NCBI RefSeq assembly: GCF_001543895.1
Contig: NZ_JYIJ01000019.1
Coordinates: 682,001-746,000, forward strand
Reading direction: 5' to 3'
DNA from: Carbonactinospora thermoautotrophica
GTDB lineage: Bacteria; Actinomycetota; Actinomycetes; Streptomycetales; Carbonactinosporaceae
Length of the DNA stretch: 64,000 nucleotides
The number at the start of each line of letters is the position of its first letter. Within the stretch, counting starts at the first letter, position 1. The position numbers and the translations under genes are program-made. The notes below the pieces were generated by a model. The model was not told the origin of the DNA, did no database searches, and saw only the letters and a list, made by a program, of their open reading frames with translations. This document shows positions 18,854 to 26,084 of the stretch, one piece after another.

Positions 18854-20398
18854 GTGATCGCCGGTGGCAAGAGGGCATCGCCCCAGACGGTCGGCCGGGA
18901 GCTGATGAAGGTTGGGCGGCGGCTGACGGCCGAGCTGGGCTCGGTGCTCAAGGCGGGCGAAGAGCTGATGCGGCGACAGCCCGACCTGCCGCCGCTGCAG
19001 GCCTTCCGGTACGCAGCAGGGCTCTCCCAAGACCAGGCAGCAGAGCGGTACAACGAGGTCAACGGCTACCGGACGTGCCTGGGTGGCACGAGCATCAACG
19101 CGTGGGAGAGCTGGCAGCGGGGCGGCAAGGGCACACAGCCCGGACTCAGTGACCTGATCGTGCTGGGGATCGGCTACGGGCGCGGCCCGGACGGCACGCG
19201 TCGGGAGGTGATCCCGCCGGCCGCGCTCGTCGGATCCTCGCGTAGCCGGTTGGCGCCTGAGGACGCGTTCGCGCTCGGCGTGATCACGGTCGCTGCCGGC
19301 CCGGCGGGTCCCGATGGATCCGCTGATCAAGCTTCGGAGCTTCAGCCCGTGGCCGTGGCGGTGGCTCAGACCCGCATGCCGGGCATCGGCGCGGACCTGT
19401 ACGAGAGCCGGCCCGGCCCGTATCGCGATCCCGCCGCCGCGGTGCCGTACAGCCCGGAGATCGTCGGCTACCTCGCCAGCACGCTGGAGCAAAGCTACGA
19501 GCAGGCCAACCTCCTTGGACCCCAGCAGCTCATCGAGTCGATCACCACGCACCTGCGGCTCATCGCCCGGCTGCAAGCCGAGCGCACCGGGCGGGAGAGC
19601 GAGGAGCTTGCCACGCTGGGCGCACGGTATGCGGAGTTCCTCGGCTGGCTGCACCAGGAGTTGGGGGATTTCCGCGCGGCCGGGTACTGGTCGGACCGGG
19701 CGATGGAGTGGGCGCAAGAGGCCGGCGACGACCTGATGGCCTCGTACGTGCTGATGCGCAAGGGCCATCAGGCGGCCGCGCAACGCAACGGCGCCCGCGC
19801 CGTACGGCTCGCCCAGGCGGGACAGCGCGGGTTCCTGCTTACGCCGAAGGTGCGGGCGCTGTCGGTGCAGCAGGAGGCGCAGGGGCACGCGTTGCTCGGG
19901 GATGAGACCACCGCGATGCGGAAGTTCGACGAGGCGCTGTCCCTGCTGGAACGCGCGGACGAGGGCGAGCCGAGCTGGTCCCGCTACTGCACGCCGACCT
20001 ACATCGAGATCTACCGCGCCAACGCCCTGATCGAGCTGGGCAGGCCCGATCGCGCGGCGGACATCCTCGTGCGAGAACTCACCGCGCTGCCGGCCGGGTA
20101 CCGCACGGATCAGGGGGTCTACCTCGCGCGGCTGGCGCGGGCGTACGCGCTGAGCGGGGAGGCGGAGGAAGCGGCGAACGCCGCCCAGCGGGCGCTCGCC
20201 ATCGCCGGAGCCACCGGGTCACGCCGCATCGTGCAGGAGCTTGCGCCGGCGGTTCAGGCGCTGTCTCGTTGGGCTGGCCTGCCACAGGTGGCCGAGATCC
20301 GCCAGGGCATGGCGGCGCTGGCCCACGCGGCGAAGCCCCCGCGGACCGGGCGCGCTGAGACGGACCTCCGGAGCAGACTGGAAGCATGGATCACCTGA
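18854..20398 (+). CDS. XRE-family regulator with TPR domain
   Basis: A 514-residue regulator: N-terminal XRE-like helix-turn-helix (about 35-110; PPLQAFRYAAGLSQDQAAERY and TSINAWESWQRGG) followed by a long TPR-like region (about 200-490; for example DDLMASYVLMRKGHQAAAQR, PDRAADILVRELTALP, GEAEEAANAAQRALAIAG). Such proteins in streptomycetes act in development or respond to small molecules; no ligand can be deduced. The GTG start follows GGGGGAAGGG by nine bases. Its last 13 bases overlap the creatininase gene, so these two are translationally coupled. It is the first gene of the four-gene plus-strand operon in the island. Confidence 0.85.
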   Translation: MIAGGKRASPQTVGRELMKVGRRLTAELGSVLKAGEELMRRQPDLPPLQAFRYAAGLSQDQAAERYNEVNGYRTCLGGTSINAWESWQRGGKGTQPGLSDLIVLGIGYGRGPDGTRREVIPPAALVGSSRSRLAPEDAFALGVITVAAGPAGPDGSADQASELQPVAVAVAQTRMPGIGADLYESRPGPYRDPAAAVPYSPEIVGYLASTLEQSYEQANLLGPQQLIESITTHLRLIARLQAERTGRESEELATLGARYAEFLGWLHQELGDFRAAGYWSDRAMEWAQEAGDDLMASYVLMRKGHQAAAQRNGARAVRLAQAGQRGFLLTPKVRALSVQQEAQGHALLGDETTAMRKFDEALSLLERADEGEPSWSRYCTPTYIEIYRANALIELGRPDRAADILVRELTALPAGYRTDQGVYLARLARAYALSGEAEEAANAAQRALAIAGATGSRRIVQELAPAVQALSRWAGLPQVAEIRQGMAALAHAAKPPRTGRAETDLRSRLEAWIT

Positions 20399-21105
20399 TC
20401 ACCCCGGCCACCTCGACCGAGGAGCAGCAACGTGCCGCCCGGGTCGCGGTACTGCCGGTGGGCAGCTTCGAGCAGCACGGCGCGTACCTGCCGCTGATCA
20501 CCGACACCGTGGTGGCGTGCCTGATCGCGCGGCGGATCAGCCAGGACCACGGGCTGTTCCTGCTGCCGCCCGTCACCTTCTCCTGCTCACACGAGCACGC
20601 CGGGTTCGCCGGCACCGTCAGCATCAGCGCCGCCACCTTGTACGCGGTCGTCAACGACGTGTGGCGGTCGCTGAAGGGCTCCGGGATCGAGGCGCTGGCG
20701 GTGGTGAACGGCCACGGCGGCAACTACGTGCTCGCCAACGTCGTCCAGGAAGCCAACGTCGCCGGGGCGTGCATGACACTCTTCCCCAGCGGGCCGGACT
20801 GGGCGCGGGCCCGCCAGGAAGCCGGGCTGGAAACCGACAGTCACACCGACATGCACGCCGGCGAGGCGGAGGTCTCCCTGCTCCTGTACGGCGCGCCCGA
20901 ACTGGTCCGCGACGGCTACCAGCACAGCGACTGGGAAGCCGACTGGCGGTCCCACCTGCTGGTGACCGGGATACGGGCGTACACCGACACAGGCGTGATC
21001 GGCAGGCCCTCCGCAGGCACCGCGGAGAAGGGCGCGCGGTTGCTGGACAGCTTCTCCAAGTCCTTCACAGAACACCTCGCCCTGCTACGCGGCTCGTCAG
21101 CCTGA
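20386..21105 (+). CDS. Creatininase-family amidohydrolase
   Basis: A 239-residue metal-dependent hydrolase of the creatininase family, which includes creatinine amidohydrolase, FAPy deformylase and the mycofactocin peptidase MftE. Conserved metal and active-site positions are visible: GSFEQHG (E29, H31), D40, SHEHAGF (about 68-74), NGHGGN (about 108-113) and HAGEAE (E160). The substrate is unknown. No mycofactocin genes (mftA-D) are present nearby, so an MftE role is unlikely. It is coupled to the XRE regulator and followed after 12 bases by a TPR protein. Confidence 0.85.
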   Translation: MDHLITPATSTEEQQRAARVAVLPVGSFEQHGAYLPLITDTVVACLIARRISQDHGLFLLPPVTFSCSHEHAGFAGTVSISAATLYAVVNDVWRSLKGSGIEALAVVNGHGGNYVLANVVQEANVAGACMTLFPSGPDWARARQEAGLETDSHTDMHAGEAEVSLLLYGAPELVRDGYQHSDWEADWRSHLLVTGIRAYTDTGVIGRPSAGTAEKGARLLDSFSKSFTEHLALLRGSSA

Positions 21106-21117
21106 GCACAGGAAGCA

Positions 21118-22188
21118 ATGGACACGGCACACGCCCAGATGCTGGGACGACGTGACGCGACGAAGACTCTTGCAGCCCTGGCCTTGGGCCCGGCCCTGAC
21201 CGAGCCTCTTGAACCGTGGATCGCCAAGCCCGCGGCGCTCCCCGCCATCGCCGACAGGCAGGGCACGGTCACCGAGGCGGAGGTCCACCGTATCGAGACG
21301 GCTACGCGCGCTTTGCGGAGCTGGGACAGCCGCTTCCGCCTGGGCATCCGCTGCAAGGCCGTCGTCGGCCAGCTCAACGAAGTGGCCGAGCTGCTGAAGG
21401 AGCCGCAGCCTGCGGCGCTGGCCCGACGCCTGTTCACCGTGCTGGCCGAGCTGGCGAAGATCGCCGCCTCGATGTCGTACGACGCCGGCCTCCATCCCAC
21501 AGCCCAGCGGTACTACGTGTTCGCGTTGCGCGCCTCACACCAGGCGGGAGACCGACTCTTCGGAGCCAACGTCCTGGCGGACATGGCCCGCCAGATGCTC
21601 GACCTGGACCGGCCCGCCGAAGCCCTGGACCTCGTGCGCCTCGCGCTCGACGGCGTGGGCGCCACCGCCCCGGGTCGGGTGACGGCCATGCTGCGCACCC
21701 GCGAAGCCTGGGCGTACGCGACGACCCGACGCATCCAGGCGTTCCACCGAGCCGTGGGTCAGGCGCAGGAGGCTTTTCTCCAGACCGGACCTGAACCGTA
21801 CTGGACCAGCGGCTTCGACGCGGCCGAACTCCACGGGGTGATCGGCGCCCGGTATCGCGACCTCGCCCAGCACGACCCCAAGCAGGCCGCCCGTGCTGTC
21901 GAACACATCCAACGCGCGCTAGAACTCCGCAGCCCTCGCAAGCTGCGTAACCGCGCCTTCGACCTGATCGGCCTCGCCCGCGCCTACCTTGTGCTGGGCG
22001 AGCCGGAACAAGCCTGCGCCGTGGGACGGGAAGCCCTCACGATCGCTGACCGGATCGGCTCTGGACGCGTGTACCGGCGTCTGGCCGATCTCCACCGGGA
22101 GTCCACCCGGTTCAAGACGAACCCCACCGTGGCAGAGTTCCGGGACGAACTGCGACACCGCCTGCGGCACGCGGCCGTGACAACGTGA
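21118..22188 (+). CDS. TPR-repeat protein resembling the sensor half of XRE/TPR regulators
   Basis: A 356-residue, mostly helical protein. After an N-terminal GRRDATKTLAALALGPAL segment it contains repeated Ala/Leu helical pairs (for example HPTAQRYYVFALRASHQAG, RPAEALDLVRLALDGVG, LGEPEQACAVGREALTIADR), matching the C-terminal part of streptomycete XRE/TPR regulators but without a helix-turn-helix. AGGAAG lies correctly before the ATG. It may act as a DNA-free partner or sensor for the XRE protein two genes upstream; this is inference. Its stop overlaps the following gene region. Confidence 0.7.
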   Translation: MDTAHAQMLGRRDATKTLAALALGPALTEPLEPWIAKPAALPAIADRQGTVTEAEVHRIETATRALRSWDSRFRLGIRCKAVVGQLNEVAELLKEPQPAALARRLFTVLAELAKIAASMSYDAGLHPTAQRYYVFALRASHQAGDRLFGANVLADMARQMLDLDRPAEALDLVRLALDGVGATAPGRVTAMLRTREAWAYATTRRIQAFHRAVGQAQEAFLQTGPEPYWTSGFDAAELHGVIGARYRDLAQHDPKQAARAVEHIQRALELRSPRKLRNRAFDLIGLARAYLVLGEPEQACAVGREALTIADRIGSGRVYRRLADLHRESTRFKTNPTVAEFRDELRHRLRHAAVTT

Positions 22189-22199
22189 CGGGAGCCCCT

Positions 22200-22682
22200 G
22201 TGACGCGTATCGGCATCACCGGCCACTCCGGCCTCCCCGAGGACACCGCCGTCCTGGTGTACCGGGCCCTGCGCGAGGGACTGGAACCGTACACCGGGGA
22301 CGAGCTGCGTGGGATCACCTGCCTGGCCCACGGCGCGGACCAGATCTTCGCCCGCGCCGTCCTGGACGCCGGCGGCGAGTACGAGGTAATACTGCCCGCG
22401 CCGGACTACCGGGAGGCGAAGGTCAAGCCGCACAACCTGGCCGAGTTCGACGAGCTGTTGGCCAAAGCCGTCCAGGTGACGTACATGCCTTTTGAGAAGT
22501 CCGGCCGCGAGGCGTACATGGCCGCCAGCAAGGAGCTGATCCGTCGCAGCGAACGCCTCTTCGCCGTCTGGGACGGACAGCCCTCCGGCGGGTATGGCGG
22601 AACCGCGGACGTCGTCGAAGCAGCCCGTAAGGCAGGCCTTCCCGTCGACGTGTTCTGGCCCGCCGGAGCACGCCGCCGGTAG
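22200..22682 (+). CDS. SLOG/Rossmann-type nucleotide-binding protein
   Basis: A 160-residue protein with a SLOG-like nucleotide-binding fold: RIGITGHSGLPED at the N-terminus, GITCLAHGADQIFARAVLDAGG, EVILPAPDYRE, then RLFAVWDGQPSGGYGGTADVV, the typical Gly-rich phosphate-binding end. SLOG proteins (LOG, DprA and relatives) bind or process nucleotides and occur as sensors in defence and signalling systems. The GTG at 22200 follows GGGAG; a GTG 15 bases earlier overlapping the previous stop is possible. It is the last gene of the XRE-creatininase-TPR operon, followed by a strong hairpin. Confidence 0.75.
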   Translation: MTRIGITGHSGLPEDTAVLVYRALREGLEPYTGDELRGITCLAHGADQIFARAVLDAGGEYEVILPAPDYREAKVKPHNLAEFDELLAKAVQVTYMPFEKSGREAYMAASKELIRRSERLFAVWDGQPSGGYGGTADVVEAARKAGLPVDVFWPAGARRR

Positions 22683-23064
22683 GCGACCACGGTCGCGTTT
22701 TACTGCCGAATCAGGCCCTACTGGATCAAGGCGGCGCGCTCCCGCGCGCCGCAGGCCCGGCCGCGCCCGCGCCGGTCGTGCGGCCCTCGGGGGGCCGATC
22801 CCACCGCGGCGCGGCCGGCCGACGCTCAACCCTCGCCGTAGCCCTGGGGAACCCCCGGGTTCCCCAGGCCCCTCCTAGCCCCGTGGTGTCCTCGCCGCCG
22901 CAGCTTGCCCGTATTTCTGCTCTGCCCGCACGGCGGTGAGGACACCACGGACCGAGGACCAGGACTAAAACACCTAAATCGTGTCGAACTGTCATCTGAT
23001 AGAAAATAGCAGGAGGGATAAAGAGGTACCTCAATGCATCCTGGTTCGTGTATCATCCTCTCTC
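22683..23064. other. Gene-free stretch with two strong inverted repeats
   Basis: No gene is seen. A 12-base perfect hairpin (cctggggaaccc / gggttccccagg, 22843-22868) is a likely terminator of the SLOG operon. A 20-base inverted repeat with one mismatch (22881-22900 and 22931-22950, spacer 30) shares the core gtcctcgccgccg with another inverted repeat at 24600-24646. Sequence composition changes to AT-rich just after. Confidence 0.65.
22881..22950. repeat. Long inverted repeat A (GTCCTCGCCGCCG family)
   Basis: Arms ccgtggtgtcctcgccgccg and cggcggtgaggacaccacgg, 19 of 20 pairing, with a 30-base spacer. The same core occurs in an inverted repeat beyond att copy 3, so the island and its right flank carry related palindromes. 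Confidence 0.7.
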
Positions 23065-23625
23065 ATGATCGCTAGGGAGCCAAGCGGGAGGTCACTCCTG
23101 CGTCTGTGGGATTGGGCCGCGCAGGCCGGTTACATGAAGGCTGCTACCGCCAGCCAGTACAAAACTGCGTGCGAGAGTGTGCTCGCATGTATCGGACAGT
23201 GGGAAGAACTCGACATTCGCGGATTGGACATCGACTCTGCCATCCAAGCATTTAGACGGAAGCGTTCCGAGCTTTCGGCTTCGACTCTCGATACCTACGA
23301 ATCCATTTTCAAACGTGCAGTGCCGTCGTTCCTTCAGTATCTGGAAGACCCGGCTGCGTGGGTTCCTCCAGCAAAGTCTCGGAACGGCAGCGGGAAGCGG
23401 ACCTCTCCGCATCATACTTCTCGGAAGTTGACAGAAACCGTTCAGGAGGCAGCAAACTCTCAACAGGCGAATCAGAAGACAAGCAATAGGTTGTTTGATA
23501 TCTCTATTCCCCTGCCTTCTGGTCATACAGCACGTCTCATCCTCCCGCCTAAGCTCCCAGAGGTGGATGTAGAGGTACTGGAGAAGGTTCTTCCTGTCTA
23601 CGTCAGGGCCGCCCTACACGTCTGA
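23065..23625 (+). CDS. Orphan protein resembling an integrase core-binding (SAM-like) domain
   Basis: A 186-residue protein. Residues 1-95 look like the N-terminal DNA-binding domain of a tyrosine recombinase (LLRLWDWAAQAGYMKAATASQYKTAC, then ELSASTLDTYESIFKRAVPSFLQYL), but no catalytic R...HxxR...Y domain follows. After a Ser/Gln linker the C-terminus reads RLFDISIPLPSGHTARLILP. Codon use is markedly AT-richer than neighbours, indicating recent acquisition. The ATG at 23065, about 10 bases after a TATCAT -10-like box, is preferred; a GTG at 22981 is possible. It could be a remnant integrase or a free DNA-binding protein. No function is assigned. Confidence 0.6.
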   Translation: MIAREPSGRSLLRLWDWAAQAGYMKAATASQYKTACESVLACIGQWEELDIRGLDIDSAIQAFRRKRSELSASTLDTYESIFKRAVPSFLQYLEDPAAWVPPAKSRNGSGKRTSPHHTSRKLTETVQEAANSQQANQKTSNRLFDISIPLPSGHTARLILPPKLPEVDVEVLEKVLPVYVRAALHV

Positions 23626-23728
23626 CACAGGGCTCACAGTTCGCGTGTTCCCATCGGCTGCTTCACCTCGTGCCGCCATGTCGGGTGAGCCGACTTCGTG
23701 CGTTGACATCCAGTCATATGGAACTCAC

Positions 23729-24292
23729 ATGGAACTGAGCAACGTCCTGAGCCTGATCGGCCTTCTTCTGAGCGTCGTTGGCATCGTCATCGGTACCAGC
23801 GTCGCGATCTGGATTCATCGTCGAGAAAGCGAGGAGCGCCGGAAGAGTGACGCTGCCGCTGTTGAGAGAGCTACGCAGCTGGAGCGACAGCGGCAGCAGG
23901 AAGAACGGGAGCGTCAGGCACGTGAGACGCGCCGGCTCAAGCACCAGGAGGACTACAAAGCCGCTGCGAAAGCTCTCGACCAACTCGAAGAAGCCTTCTA
24001 CCAGGTAGAGATCAACGGACTACTGACCGACGCAGACATGAAGCAGCGGCAGGTCAGGGAGAACGTCGACCTGATTGACAAGCTCAGCCAGCGCATCGCC
24101 TCGCTGGCGGTTCCCTTTGCCGCTGTATCGGCCCTCGGCCACGACGCCTGGATGCGTGGGCTATCGGACCGGACCGCCTCAGAGGTCCGAGAGGAGATCT
24201 GGAACGGCATCCAGCAGTACGAAGCGGCCAAGAGGGCGCTAAAAGCAATCGGGGCAGCACGTGCCGCCCTAGACAAGGAGTGGGAAGCTTAA
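23729..24292 (+). CDS. Membrane-anchored coiled-coil protein of unknown function
   Basis: A 187-residue protein with one N-terminal membrane span (VLSLIGLLLSVVGIVIGTSVAIW, about 5-27) followed by a highly charged coiled coil (RESEERRKSDAAAVERATQL... QRQQEERERQARETRR, about 30-75) and a helical cytoplasmic region. I recognise no family. In-frame ATGs further upstream exist, but the ATG at 23729 directly precedes the membrane span. It follows the integrase-like gene by 103 bases and is the last gene before att copy 3. Small membrane coiled-coil proteins at island edges are sometimes defence or exclusion factors; this is speculation. Confidence 0.6.
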   Translation: MELSNVLSLIGLLLSVVGIVIGTSVAIWIHRRESEERRKSDAAAVERATQLERQRQQEERERQARETRRLKHQEDYKAAAKALDQLEEAFYQVEINGLLTDADMKQRQVRENVDLIDKLSQRIASLAVPFAAVSALGHDAWMRGLSDRTASEVREEIWNGIQQYEAAKRALKAIGAARAALDKEWEA

Positions 24293-24435
24293 GGGGCAGG
24301 CCGCATGCCAGATCCGTGTCAGAACGAGCGGCAACCAACGGTCAACCACGGTCATTCACGGCTCGTTCCGCGACTCCCCGCAGGCCACGCGTCCAGGTCA
24401 CACCACCTGACCGCCAGGATGCTTCCCACGCTGAC

Positions 24436-24507
24436 AGCGCGGGTTCGATTCCCGTCACCCGCTCTGAAAGCCAAGGCCCAGGTCGCCGGACCTGGGCCTT
24501 CGTGCTT
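24436..24507 (+). repeat. Direct repeat copy 3 (tRNA-Gly 3' end plus terminator), att-like right boundary
   Basis: Matches copies 1 and 2 with a few substitutions and one inserted base, including the terminator stem (ggcccaggtc / gacctgggcc). Similarity to tRNA-Gly extends further upstream to cttccca of the anticodon loop (24422), so this copy holds the tRNA 3' half, as expected for the site left behind when an island rebuilds the tRNA at its other end. Confidence 0.88.
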
Positions 24508-24680
24508 TCCGGGGTTGCTCGGGGACTTGCGCCGGATGGGGGGCTCACCCGCCGGGAGGCGGTGCGGGTGAGCCGTCCCGGGTTCCCGGACCCCATAGAG
24601 CGTCCTCGCCGCCGCACCGGCACAGACCGCGCGGCGGCGAGGACGCCACGGCTCGCTCAGCCGGCCTCCCTCTCCCGCTC
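24508..24680. other. Gene-free right flank of the island with inverted repeats
   Basis: It contains ggctcacccgc-N11-gcgggtgagcc (24542-24574), similar to the repeat after att copy 2, and a perfect 16-base inverted repeat (24600-24615 / 24631-24646) ending in the shared gtcctcgccgccg core. It could also terminate the minus-strand decarboxylase-family gene. Confidence 0.6.
24600..24646. repeat. Long inverted repeat B (GTCCTCGCCGCCG family)
   Basis: Perfect 16-base arms (gcgtcctcgccgccgc / gcggcggcgaggacgc) and a 15-base spacer. It shares 13 arm bases with inverted repeat A at 22.9 kb. It lies downstream of the minus-strand gene ending at 24681, so a terminator role is possible. Confidence 0.7.
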
Positions 24681-25025
24681 TCAGCGTTGTTTCTTGATGG
24701 CCTCGCCCATGCCGAGCGCGCGCAGCACGCTGCCCGCCGCCGACGCCACCCGCGCGGTCCCGACGATCGGTGCGATCGCCGTGAAAACGCCTTGGACCTC
24801 GGTGGCGCTCACCCCGGCCTTGCGCGCCATACCGAGGTTGACCAGGTAGGACACGGGCGCGGAGTCGAGCGCGATGAGCGCGGCCAGTCGCACCAGGTGG
24901 TACGTGCGCTCGTCGAGCCCGGAGTTCTCCATCGTGTCGATGTGCATCTGAGCGAGCTGCTCGAGAACCGGCGCATCGCCGTGCGCGACGGCGTCGAGAA
25001 TCTGTTCAGGTGTCTGAGTCGCCAT
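24681..25025 (-). CDS. Carboxymuconolactone decarboxylase family protein
   Basis: A 114-residue all-helical protein of the CMD/AhpD-like fold: GLDERTYHLVRLAALIALDSAP, then SYLVNLGMARKAGVSATEVQGVFTAIAPIVG. The CxxC pair of AhpD peroxidases is absent, so it is not an AhpD-type disulfide reductase; members of this subgroup have no settled function. It is short and complete. It starts at the ATG 25023-25025 with AAGGAAG just upstream. It is divergent from the Gdx/SugE exporter gene. Confidence 0.85.
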   Translation of the reverse strand: MATQTPEQILDAVAHGDAPVLEQLAQMHIDTMENSGLDERTYHLVRLAALIALDSAPVSYLVNLGMARKAGVSATEVQGVFTAIAPIVGTARVASAAGSVLRALGMGEAIKKQR

Positions 25026-25255
25026 GGTCGGCTTCCTTCCGGGGAATCTCCCAGCGCCGCTGCCGCGAGTGGCGTGGCTTCAATACCATCGTCCGCCGCC
25101 ATGAGCAGATGACACCTCCTTCATATGAGGGGAGCCCGCTACCCCTTTTGGAGGAACCGATCCCGGGCGAACCGTGGGTCAGGGGCCGGATCAGAAGGTC
25201 CGGGTCGAGGTCCGCACACGCGCCGTAGGCGTGTCCGCGAGTTCAGGAGTTCGGC

Positions 25256-25570
25256 ATGGCATGGGTGGTGCTGGTCATCTCGGGGATTCTGGAAACCGTC
25301 TGGGCCGTCGCGCTGGACAGGAGCGCGGGCTTCAGCCGGCTCGTCCCGTCCGCGGTGTTCGTGGTCGCGTTGATCCTCAGCATGGCCGGGCTCGCGTGGG
25401 CGTTGCGGGAGATCCCGGTCGGCACCGGCTACGCCGTCTGGGTGGGGATCGGCGCGGTCGGCACCGCCCTGGTGGGCATGATCGCCCTGGGCGAGCCCGT
25501 CACCTTCCCGCGCGTGGTGTGCCTGTTCCTCGTGATCGCCGGAGTCGTGGGGCTCAAGCTCTCCCACTGA
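25256..25570 (+). CDS. gdx: SMR-family exporter, Gdx/SugE type
   Basis: A 104-residue, four-helix small multidrug resistance protein closely similar along its length to E. coli SugE, now known as the guanidinium exporter Gdx (proton antiport as a dual-topology dimer). The essential membrane Glu13 lies in ISGILETVWAVAL. Further subgroup features are AGFSRLVPS, PVGTGYAVWVGIGAVGTALVG and GVVGLKLSH. CAGGAG precedes the ATG. I looked for a guanidine riboswitch upstream and found only an undistinguished hairpin (acacgcgccgtaggcgtgt), so riboswitch control is not supported. Confidence 0.88.
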   Translation: MAWVVLVISGILETVWAVALDRSAGFSRLVPSAVFVVALILSMAGLAWALREIPVGTGYAVWVGIGAVGTALVGMIALGEPVTFPRVVCLFLVIAGVVGLKLSH

Positions 25571-25675
25571 CAGGCGCGGCGAGTCGCCTGGCGAGCCGTC
25601 AGCGGGCTCGAAGCGGCCACGGCCGCCGGCCCGGCGACCACCGAGGACATCGGAAGCGTGCGGCCGGTGTCCGGG

Positions 25676-25981
25676 TCAGGACCGGAACTCGGCGCGCCGG
25701 TCGGGCACGACGAGGTCGACGTACTCGGGGTGGCGGCGCACGTACCGCGCGATGAACGAGCAGAGCAGCAGGACGCTTCGCCCGTTCGCCCGGGCGTCGT
25801 CCAGGGTGGCCCGGACGAGTGTGCTCCCCAGCCCGCGCCCCTCGAACCCGGGGTCGACCTCGGTGTGGACCAGGACCACCGTGCCGTCCTCGATCCGGTA
25901 CTGGACGAAGCCGGCCAGTTCGCCGTCGACGTGGAGCTCGTACCGCTGTGCCGTGCGGTTGTGGGTCACCTGGTCACTCAT
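25676..25981 (-). CDS. Small GNAT-family N-acetyltransferase
   Basis: A 101-residue minimal GNAT domain of the YidJ/GTLF3-like type: RYELHVDGELAGFVQYRIED, VLVHTEVDPGFEGRGLGSTLVRATLDDARANG (acetyl-CoA pyrophosphate loop EGRGLGS), then VLLLCSFIARYVRRHPEYVDLV. The SFIARYxxxHPEY ending is typical of this short family. The substrate is unknown. Start ATG 25979-25981; a GTG six bases upstream is also possible. Confidence 0.88.
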   Translation of the reverse strand: MSDQVTHNRTAQRYELHVDGELAGFVQYRIEDGTVVLVHTEVDPGFEGRGLGSTLVRATLDDARANGRSVLLLCSFIARYVRRHPEYVDLVVPDRRAEFRS

Positions 25982-26084
25982 CGTCACACCCTGGATCGCG
26001 CGCTGTCGTCACGGACCACAACCAGGTGGTGTCGGCGGGCATTCCACGGTCCCGGACCGCCCGCCCCGGCCCGCCGCCGCCCGG

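Noticed and set aside
20386-21105. Creatininase-family gene as mycofactocin MftE
   Set aside because: None of the other mycofactocin genes (mftA, mftB, mftC, mftD) is nearby.
25100-25255. Guanidine riboswitch before the Gdx/SugE exporter gene
   Set aside because: The leader has one modest hairpin but none of the conserved ykkC, mini-ykkC or guanidine-III sequence blocks I know.
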